DNA from: an uncultured Porphyromonadaceae bacterium
GTDB taxonomy: Bacteria; Bacteroidota; Bacteroidia; Bacteroidales; Muribaculaceae
Assembly (NCBI GenBank): GCA_947176615.1
Contig: CAMWRO010000217.1
Coordinates: forward strand, 1 to 5,235
Length of the DNA: 5,235 nt
Reading direction: 5' to 3'
The first letter of the stretch is position 1. Every line of letters begins with the position of its first letter. The notes beneath the pieces were generated by a model that was not told the DNA's origin, did not search any database, and saw only the letters and a program-made list of their open reading frames with translations. Below, one piece after another: positions 1-5,235 of this stretch. A program made the position numbers and the translations under genes.

Positions 1-1648
1 GATGGGATTCCGCGGCGAGGCACTTCCGTCGACTGCCTCTATCGCACAGGTCGACTTGAGCACGATGCTCAAAGACGAGCCAATCGGAACCCGCATTCTG
101 ATTTCCGGCTCAAAATTTGAGAGCCAGTCGCCCGAAGTCTGTGTCCCGGGAACCAATCTGATGGTCAAGAATCTTTTCTTCAACTATCCTGCCCGCCGCA
201 AATTCCTCAAAAAAGACAGCGTTGAGATGAGCAACATCATGAAAGAGTTCGAGCGTCTCGCACTTGTCAACACAACGGTCGACTTCACGCTCATCCACAA
301 CGACATCACACTTCACTCGCTGCGTCGTGCATCAATGAAACAGCGCATCGTGGACCTTTTCGGCAAATCGCTTGACCGACAGATTATACCGATTGAAACC
401 GACACATCAATTGTGCGCGTGTCGGGATTTGTCGGACTGCCCGAAAACGCCCGTCGCCGCAACCCGCTGCAATACTTTATGGTAAACGGCCGCAACATGC
501 GCCACCCCTATTTCCATAAAGCCGTCCTGCAATGTTACGAGCAACTGATCGCTCCTGACATGCAACCCAACTATTTTATCTCGCTCTCGGTCGACCCTGA
601 GTCAATCGATGTCAACATCCATCCGACGAAAAACGAAATAAAGTTTGAGAACGAGCAGGCAATCTGGCAGATTCTGACCGCCACGATAAAAGAATCGCTC
701 GGGCGATTCAACGCTGTCCCCGGGATTGACTTTGACGCAGTGGACGTGCCCGATATTCCCGTGTTCAACCCCGATGAGAACGCGTCCCACAACATTGAAC
801 TCGACCCTGACTACAACCCGTTTGCGATGAACGACACCCCGGTCGTACCCTCCGGGCGGATCGAGTCCCGGTTATCTTCGGGAAATTCAGGACGCTACCG
901 CAGCGCGCTGAATGAGGCGACACAAGACTGGGAAAAACTGTATGATGATTTCACCCGCAAGCGCGACAGTTCCTATTCAGAAACCATCGGCAGCTCTATT
1001 AACGCCATGAACAATGCCGACCGCGTGTCATTACCATCGGCAGCCGACACCTCTGAAAACACCCTGCAGCTGAACATCGAGACGCACAGCACGGGTGCAA
1101 TGCAGGTGAAAAACGCCTACATTCTCACACCGTCCCACGACGGAATCATGATAGTGGACCAGCACCGCGCCCATGTCAGAATCCTTTATGACCGCTATAT
1201 CGAGATGTCCCATCTCAATGCTTTTGCGGCGCAGCGGTGCATGTTCCCAGAAATTTTACAACTCTCACCGGCACAAAACGCCGTCATGACCGCAATTATC
1301 GACGAGCTGACAATCCTTGGCTTTGACCTCGCATCACTCGGCGACAATTCATGGAGCATAAACGGATATCCGGCTGTACTTGCCGATGCCAATGTGCGCG
1401 AGATATTGCTCGGAATGGTTGAGAATGTAACCGAAACCGGCGAAGACCTTGACGCAGGGCTGCGTGACCGCATAGCCCTGTCAATGGCCCGCGGAGCAGC
1501 CATCAAGCGCGGACGCGCCCTGACGACCGACGAAATGGACATGATTCTCAGCGACTTATTCAAACTATCGTCACCCGCGCGAACTCCGGACGGTCACACT
1601 GTGTTTACTATTATGACAATTGACGAAATCGCAAAAATGCTTAATTAG
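1..1648 (+). CDS. mutL: DNA mismatch repair protein MutL, 5'-truncated by the window edge
   Basis: MutL couples mismatch recognition by MutS to strand removal. It is a cytoplasmic GHKL-type ATPase that acts as a dimer. The reading frame enters from outside the window. The first complete codon is position 2, and the ATG there is internal, because it sits in the ATPase motif (M)GFRGEAL; roughly the first 95 residues are missing. Fragment residues 2-8 are that motif. Residues 57-70 (NLFFNYPARRKFLK), 158-165 (YFMVNGRN) and 203-216 (DVNIHPTKNEIKFE) are classic MutL transducer-domain signatures. Residues about 240-360 are a polar, variable linker. Residues about 365-548 form the C-terminal dimerisation domain with DQHRAHVRILYD at 386-397. 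That domain lacks the canonical DQHAxxExxxxE pattern, the ACxxA(V/I)K cysteine and the CPHGRP motif found in endonuclease-type MutL. The stop is TAG at 1646-1648, and the next gene begins one base later, indicating co-transcription. Identity is certain; nicking activity is doubtful. Confidence 0.97.
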   Translation, partial: MGFRGEALPSTASIAQVDLSTMLKDEPIGTRILISGSKFESQSPEVCVPGTNLMVKNLFFNYPARRKFLKKDSVEMSNIMKEFERLALVNTTVDFTLIHNDITLHSLRRASMKQRIVDLFGKSLDRQIIPIETDTSIVRVSGFVGLPENARRRNPLQYFMVNGRNMRHPYFHKAVLQCYEQLIAPDMQPNYFISLSVDPESIDVNIHPTKNEIKFENEQAIWQILTATIKESLGRFNAVPGIDFDAVDVPDIPVFNPDENASHNIELDPDYNPFAMNDTPVVPSGRIESRLSSGNSGRYRSALNEATQDWEKLYDDFTRKRDSSYSETIGSSINAMNNADRVSLPSAADTSENTLQLNIETHSTGAMQVKNAYILTPSHDGIMIVDQHRAHVRILYDRYIEMSHLNAFAAQRCMFPEILQLSPAQNAVMTAIIDELTILGFDLASLGDNSWSINGYPAVLADANVREILLGMVENVTETGEDLDAGLRDRIALSMARGAAIKRGRALTTDEMDMILSDLFKLSSPARTPDGHTVFTIMTIDEIAKMLN

Positions 1649-1649
1649 G

Positions 1650-2855
1650 ATGACGTTTATACGCTCACTGCTTTTTATACTATTGTTATTCCCGACAATC
1701 GTTTCGGCACAAGAAAATGCCGATTCATTGCCATTGCGTCCTGTCGTGTCGTTTCTGACATGCAGCGAAGGGCCCGAAATATACGAGCTGGAGGGACACA
1801 CCGCCATCCGGGTGGTTGACCCTGTCAATGGAACGGATTATGTGGTCAACTGGGGCATCTTTGACTTTGCCGCGCCTAATTTTGTCTACCGATTCGTAAA
1901 AGGAGAGACCGACTACATGTCAGGGACGGCACCGACCCGGTATTTTCTCTCCCAGTACGCCCGCCAAGGCCGCACCGTAACGGAACAAAAGCTCAACCTC
2001 ACACCCTGTCAGACCGACACGCTCATAGCGATGATTGAAGACTGTGTGCGCCCTGAAAACCGCGTGTACCGTTACAACTATGTCTACGACAACTGCTCTA
2101 CCCGTGCCTTGTCATTTGTCGAAAAAGCAATCGGCGACACCCTTGCCCTCGCGCAAAGTTCTCTCCCGCCCGGCACCGACACGTTCCGCAAAGTAATGGC
2201 CCGGTTCCACACTAATTATCCGTGGTATCAATTCGGCATCGACCTCGCCCTCGGAAGCGGGATTGACAAGCGGTTGACCCATCGGGAATTATCGTTTGCC
2301 CCGGTCGTCCTGTGCGAAATGCTTGAAAATGCGACCGATGGCTCAGGTAACAAAATCGTGTCGTCGACTGACTATCTCATCGACAATCACGATTCAAGCC
2401 CTGTCGAAGGCCCCACCCCGTGGTATGCGACACCGCTTGCGACCGCCCTGTACCTGCTGGTTGTATCGGCGGCCCTGACCTTCCGCGATATTCGCCGCCA
2501 CCGCTTGTCGCGATGGTTTGACACCATCCTGTTCTCGGTTTTCGGACTGGCCGGGTGTGTCATCACTTTCCTCGTCTTTATCTCGGTCCACGAGGCCACA
2601 TCCCCCAACTGGCTGCTGATGTGGCTCAACCCCTTGTGTTTTCTTCCCGCAATCCTGACGTGGGTAAAAAGAGGGAAAGACTTGTTATTGTGGTATCATT
2701 TTCTTAACTTTGCAACTCTAATTGTGCTGGTGAACCTTTTGGTTTTCGGTGTGCAGTCGCCTAATGCGGCATTCTACCCGCTTATTGCCGCCGACCTCCT
2801 GCGTTCATTAGCAAATATTTGTGTAACAATATGGTCAAAAAGACATCGCCGATAA
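1650..2855 (+). CDS. lnb: DUF4105 / Lnb-type lipoprotein N-acyltransferase-like membrane protein
   Basis: This 401-residue inner-membrane protein has a periplasmic catalytic-looking domain. The DUF4105 family is now named after Lnb, an enzyme that N-acylates lipoproteins. From memory, a Bacteroides member has been reported to make triacylated lipoproteins in place of Lnt, so that role is inferred here. Residues 1-20 are a signal peptide with likely cleavage VSA|QEN. Residues about 31-165 carry the family pattern: FLTCSEGPEIYELEGHTAIR (His50), NWGIFDF, GETDYM, RPENRVYRYNYVYDNCSTR (Cys149). A C-terminal module has five hydrophobic segments near 263-279, 291-312, 321-339, 346-367 and 374-395. 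Basic loops (RDIRRHR, KRGK, SKRHRR) fall on the cytoplasmic side, placing the N-terminal domain in the periplasm. His50 before Cys149 resembles a permuted papain-like active site, which is inference. I chose ATG 1650, one base after the mutL stop, because it gives a clean signal peptide. An in-frame TTG at 1620 would add ten polar residues. The 3' end overlaps the next gene by 25 bp. Confidence 0.85.
   Translation: MTFIRSLLFILLLFPTIVSAQENADSLPLRPVVSFLTCSEGPEIYELEGHTAIRVVDPVNGTDYVVNWGIFDFAAPNFVYRFVKGETDYMSGTAPTRYFLSQYARQGRTVTEQKLNLTPCQTDTLIAMIEDCVRPENRVYRYNYVYDNCSTRALSFVEKAIGDTLALAQSSLPPGTDTFRKVMARFHTNYPWYQFGIDLALGSGIDKRLTHRELSFAPVVLCEMLENATDGSGNKIVSSTDYLIDNHDSSPVEGPTPWYATPLATALYLLVVSAALTFRDIRRHRLSRWFDTILFSVFGLAGCVITFLVFISVHEATSPNWLLMWLNPLCFLPAILTWVKRGKDLLLWYHFLNFATLIVLVNLLVFGVQSPNAAFYPLIAADLLRSLANICVTIWSKRHRR
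2681..2712 (+). promoter_or_regulatory. Candidate internal Bacteroidota promoter for the phosphatase-fold gene
   Basis: TAACTTTG at 2705-2712 matches the Bacteroidota -7 consensus TAnnTTTG exactly. CTTG at 2681-2684 matches three of four bases of the -33 element TTTG, with a 20-base spacer that fits the usual 19-21. Transcription would begin near 2718-2720, about 110 bases before the ATG at 2831 and inside the 3' end of the Lnb-like gene. The -7 match alone is expected about once by chance in a window this size; the correctly spaced TTG is what raises interest. It remains a prediction. Confidence 0.35.
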
Positions 2856-4459
2856 CCGCCCGCATCGCCTGCGCCATCGTCGCCTCGATGGTGTCGATAG
2901 GTCTTACTGCCGCGACAACGGCCCCGGGACATCTGTCCAAGAGGCCCACGCTCGTGGTAGGGATATTTGTCGAGGGACTTCAAGGCGACTATCTTGACCT
3001 GTTGCGCGACTGTTTTGGCAACGACGGATTCAAACGCCTCATGGACTCGGGCGTGACCATCGAGAATGTCGACTTCGGTCCCGGAATCGACGCCACGGCA
3101 GCCACGGCAATGCTTATCTCGGGCGCGGCTCCGTCGGTCAACGGCATCCCTGCCGCCCGCGTTTACAACGTTGAAAAAAAGATTGACCATCCCATCCTGC
3201 TCAACCCGGCCAATATAGGAAACTTTACCGATGCGACCTATACCCCTGATCCGATTCTTGTCTCCACGCTGAGCGACGAGGTCAGAATAGCCGACGGCGG
3301 ACTCGGGGCAGTTCATGCCATCGCCCCTGACGCGCAGATGGCCATCATTCTTGCCGGACATGCCGGAAACAGCGCATTCTGGATAAACGACGTGACCGGC
3401 AAGTGGTCGACATCGACCTTTTACCGCGACACCCCGCAAGCGGTATCCAAACGCAATCACATCAACACTCTCCCCAACCGTCTTGACACCCTCGGATGGA
3501 TGCCGTCGATTCCGCTCGACCGTTATCCTGACCTTCCCGAATACAAAAAAATCTATCCATTCCGTCATTCGTTCCCGTCCAAAGACCCCAACCGGTACCG
3601 CGCGTTCAAGGTTTCGGCTCCCGCCAACCGCGAGGTGACCTCGATGGCTGCCGATTATATCTCGATGATGGGACTCGGCACGCGCGACGTGACCGACATG
3701 CTCAATCTCAGCTACACGGTCGCGCCCTACCCCTACGGACGCGATGCCGATACCCGGATTGAGACAATGGACGCCTATCTGCGCCTCGACGCCGACCTTG
3801 CCAACCTGTTCAAGGCAATCGAGAGCGGCCCGGGAATGGAAAACACCCTTGTATTCGTAGCCGGAACCCCCACCCCGACTGACAGCAAGCGCGAGGAGGA
3901 CCGCTGGCACATACCCTACGGCACATTCTCGCCGCGCCGCGCCATCTCGCTGCTCAACATGTATCTGATTGCCCTGCACGGCAACGGGGACTATGTGACC
4001 GGATTCCATAACGGCTATCTCTACCTCAACAACACCCTTCTGAAAGACCGTGACCTCGATCAGGCAGCCATTCGTGCCGAGGCCGCTAAATTTCTAACCC
4101 GCATGAGCGGCGTGTCACAGGTGTTCACCATCGACGACATCCTGTCGAGCCGAGCCGGCGACAACGGGTATGCCTTGCGCCGCAACACCTCCCTCAATCA
4201 TGCCGGAGACCTGCTCATTCTTGTCAATCCGGGATGGGAAATCACTGACCGTGAAGAAGACGACGAGGCTGACCTGACGAGAGGCCCGGTCGTGCGCAAC
4301 GTGATTACAACCTCTCCTGTCTATATCCTATCCCCTTCGGTCGATGCCCGCACCATCGACACCCCTGTCGATGCCCGCTCAATCGCCCCGACAGTCGCCC
4401 GCCTGCTGCGCATCCGTTCTCCCAACGCAGCATCGGTAGCCCCGCTGAGGCTCAAATAA
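2831..4459 (+). CDS. Exported alkaline phosphatase superfamily protein, probable pseudoenzyme
   Basis: This 542-residue protein resembles the type I phosphodiesterase / PafA-like branch of the alkaline phosphatase superfamily. Residues 1 to about 30 are a signal peptide (basic MVKK and R11, hydrophobic core about 12-28), so it is probably periplasmic. Family signatures are LVVGIFVEGLQGDYL (41-55), GFKRLMDSGV (66-75), ATAATAMLISGAAPSVNGI (88-106), ILAGHAGNSAFWI (173-185), DAYLRLDADL (314-323) and a C-terminal VDARSIAPTVARLLRI (513-528). Thr89 lies where the nucleophilic Thr of PafA would fall. By eye, the metal ligands are mostly gone: the first Asp is Glu48; the usual D-x3-H of the central motif is replaced in SYTVAPYPYG (294-303); the usual DHG after the following strand reads AGTPTP (344-349); and I find no C-terminal ligand His. 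Catalysis therefore seems unlikely, and no substrate can be named. I chose ATG 2831, which overlaps the upstream gene by 25 bp; the next ATG (Met20) would lose the basic signal-peptide start. Similar proteins are, from memory, annotated in Bacteroides only as alkaline phosphatase family. Confidence 0.85.
   Translation: MVKKTSPITARIACAIVASMVSIGLTAATTAPGHLSKRPTLVVGIFVEGLQGDYLDLLRDCFGNDGFKRLMDSGVTIENVDFGPGIDATAATAMLISGAAPSVNGIPAARVYNVEKKIDHPILLNPANIGNFTDATYTPDPILVSTLSDEVRIADGGLGAVHAIAPDAQMAIILAGHAGNSAFWINDVTGKWSTSTFYRDTPQAVSKRNHINTLPNRLDTLGWMPSIPLDRYPDLPEYKKIYPFRHSFPSKDPNRYRAFKVSAPANREVTSMAADYISMMGLGTRDVTDMLNLSYTVAPYPYGRDADTRIETMDAYLRLDADLANLFKAIESGPGMENTLVFVAGTPTPTDSKREEDRWHIPYGTFSPRRAISLLNMYLIALHGNGDYVTGFHNGYLYLNNTLLKDRDLDQAAIRAEAAKFLTRMSGVSQVFTIDDILSSRAGDNGYALRRNTSLNHAGDLLILVNPGWEITDREEDDEADLTRGPVVRNVITTSPVYILSPSVDARTIDTPVDARSIAPTVARLLRIRSPNAASVAPLRLK
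4340..4378 (+). repeat. Short direct repeat inside the phosphatase-fold gene
   Basis: GTCGATGCCCGC occurs at 4340-4351 and again at 4367-4378, a 27-base period that keeps the reading frame. It encodes VDARTID followed by VDARSIA near residues 504-519. It looks like a small in-frame duplication or chance codon reuse just before the conserved IAPTVARLL segment, not a mobile or regulatory repeat. Confidence 0.5.
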
Positions 4460-4532
4460 CGATATTTTTTCTCCTCATTTTCATTGTGTTTATCCTTCAT
4501 AATTACGAAAAAAATAAAATCAACATAAATCA
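4460..4532 (+). promoter_or_regulatory. AT-rich leader upstream of secA
   Basis: This 73-bp gap is the only intergenic DNA of any size in the window and is far richer in A and T than the genes beside it. A T-run (4465-4470) follows the upstream stop. The last 25-30 bases before secA are A-rich and have no GGAGG-like Shine-Dalgarno site, which is the usual Bacteroidota way of marking a translation start. I found no exact TAnnTTTG box. TATCCTTC at 4491-4498 is only a weak match, 20 bases after the T-run. The gap probably holds the secA ribosome-loading region and possibly a promoter; no convincing terminator hairpin is visible. Confidence 0.4.
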
Positions 4533-5235
4533 ATGTCATTTCTATCATTTCTAACCAAGGTATTTGGTGACAAGTCGACCCGTGACTTGAAAGAAATCGA
4601 ACCCATCGTGAAAAAAATCGAGGCCGAAGGGCCTGCGATGAAAGCGCTTTCCAATGATGAGCTGCGTCAGCGCATCACCGATGTCCGCACCGCAATCAAG
4701 GAGGCCGTTTCTCCCTACGAAACCGAAATCGCCGAGCTGAAAGTCAAGGTTGAAGAACTCCCCTTTGACGAGCGTCAGCCACTGTGGGACAAAATCGACC
4801 AGAACGAGAAAAAAATCCTTGATATAATCGAGGACCTTCTCAATGAAAATCTACCCATAGTATTTGCAGCCGTGCGCGAGACCGCCGCCCGTTTTGCCGC
4901 CAATGAGACCATCGAAGTCACCGCGACTCAGATGGACCGCGACTTGGCCGCTGCCGGCAAGGACTTCGTATCAATTGACGGCGACAAAGCGATTTACCGC
5001 AACCACTGGATGGCCGGCGGTAATGAAATAAAGTGGGATATGGTTCACTACCGCGTCCAGCTTATCGGCGGTATTGTGCTGCATCAGGGCAAAATCGCCG
5101 AAATGGCGACAGGCGAAGGCAAGACCCTCGTTGCTACTCTCCCTGTATTCCTCCGCTCTCTCTCGGGCCGCGGCGTGCATGTCGTGACCGTCAACGACTA
5201 CCTCTCCAAACGCGACTCGGAATGGATGGGACCGC
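4533..5235 (+). CDS. secA: Preprotein translocase ATPase SecA, N-terminal part (3'-truncated by the window edge)
   Basis: SecA is the ATP-driven motor that pushes unfolded preproteins through SecYEG. It works at the cytoplasmic face of the inner membrane and is essential. The window holds 234 complete codons from ATG 4533. The start MSFLSFLTKVFGDKSTRDLK aligns with the E. coli SecA N-terminus. The nucleotide-binding domain is recognised from VHYRVQLIGGIVLHQGKIAE (171-190), the Walker A box MATGEGKT (191-198) and GRGVHVVTVNDYLSKRDSEW (212-231). Walker A lies near residue 102 in E. coli, so about 90 extra residues are present. One insertion, around 58-105, is highly charged and helical (ETEIAELKVKVEEL), probably a coiled coil. 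A second, around 122-168, precedes the VQLIGG segment. Such insertions fit the larger SecA of Bacteroidota. The gene lies 73 bp after the phosphatase-fold gene on the same strand and may be co-transcribed or have its own promoter. Confidence 0.98.
   Translation, partial: MSFLSFLTKVFGDKSTRDLKEIEPIVKKIEAEGPAMKALSNDELRQRITDVRTAIKEAVSPYETEIAELKVKVEELPFDERQPLWDKIDQNEKKILDIIEDLLNENLPIVFAAVRETAARFAANETIEVTATQMDRDLAAAGKDFVSIDGDKAIYRNHWMAGGNEIKWDMVHYRVQLIGGIVLHQGKIAEMATGEGKTLVATLPVFLRSLSGRGVHVVTVNDYLSKRDSEWMGP

Noticed and set aside
1195..1563. A 122-codon minus-strand open frame within mutL.
   Set aside because: It is an antisense shadow of the conserved MutL C-terminal domain, low-complexity (Ser, Arg, Ala) and without a plausible start region.
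1620..1649. A longer start for the Lnb-like gene at TTG 1620.
   Set aside because: It would add ten polar residues before a clean signal peptide and overlap mutL; ATG 1650, one base after the mutL stop, is the better start.
1571..1828. An 85-codon minus-strand frame spanning the mutL/Lnb-like gene junction.
   Set aside because: It runs antisense across two well-supported genes and resembles nothing I recognise.
1877..1884. An exact TAnnTTTG promoter box (TAATTTTG) inside the Lnb-like gene.
   Set aside because: No TTG lies 19-21 bases upstream, the site is deep inside a coding region, and one such match is expected by chance.
2819..2830. A longer start for the phosphatase-fold gene at TTG 2819.
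   Set aside because: It adds only four residues and uses a rare start codon, while ATG 2831 gives a standard signal-peptide N-terminus.
2774..4009. A long open frame of 411 codons on the minus strand opposite the phosphatase-fold gene.
   Set aside because: It lies wholly antisense to well-supported genes, its translation has no recognisable motif and is of skewed composition (rich in Gly, Arg, Val, His), and such frames are expected opposite GC-rich coding sequence.
4438..4470. A possible intrinsic terminator: AGCC/GGCT stem followed by a T-run after the phosphatase-fold gene.
   Set aside because: The stem is only four base pairs, lies within the coding sequence, and is separated from the T-run by about a dozen bases.
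4321..4548. A 75-codon minus-strand frame covering the secA leader.
   Set aside because: Most of it is antisense to the phosphatase-fold gene, and the remainder is AT-rich leader translated as low-complexity Lys/Glu/Asn; nothing supports expression.

Overview
The window is a stretch of ordinary bacterial chromosome that almost certainly comes from the Bacteroidota, order Bacteroidales; a Muribaculaceae-like gut lineage is a guess. The evidence is a MutL with a Bacteroidales-type C-terminus (DQHRAHVRILYD), a long-form SecA with two N-terminal insertions, a DUF4105/Lnb-type membrane protein, A-rich translation starts without clear Shine-Dalgarno sites, and a candidate TTG-N20-TAnnTTTG promoter. 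Base composition is moderately GC-rich and even, with no sign of mobile DNA.

Layout, all on the + strand: the 3' part of mutL (1-1648); after a single base, a 401-codon gene for a DUF4105/Lnb lipoprotein N-acyltransferase-like membrane protein (1650-2855); overlapping its end by 25 bp, a 542-codon gene for an exported protein of the alkaline phosphatase superfamily (2831-4459); a 73-bp AT-rich gap; and the 5' part of secA (4533 to the window end). The only non-coding DNA is that gap and the single base at 1649.

The first three genes are packed like an operon. A possible internal promoter near the 3' end of the Lnb-like gene could drive the third gene, and perhaps secA, separately. Three of the four products concern the cell envelope: SecA exports proteins, the Lnb-like protein probably adds the third acyl chain to lipoproteins after export, and the third gene encodes an exported protein of unknown role. 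MutL works in DNA mismatch repair and looks like an unrelated operon passenger.

The observations most worth a second look are these. The phosphatase-fold protein appears to have lost nearly all the metal ligands of its superfamily, so it looks like a pseudoenzyme coupled to the Lnb-like gene. The MutL C-terminal domain lacks the usual endonuclease motifs. The Lnb-like protein has a clear His/Cys pair in a periplasmic domain followed by five membrane segments. I saw no CRISPR array, RNA gene, insertion sequence or defence system.
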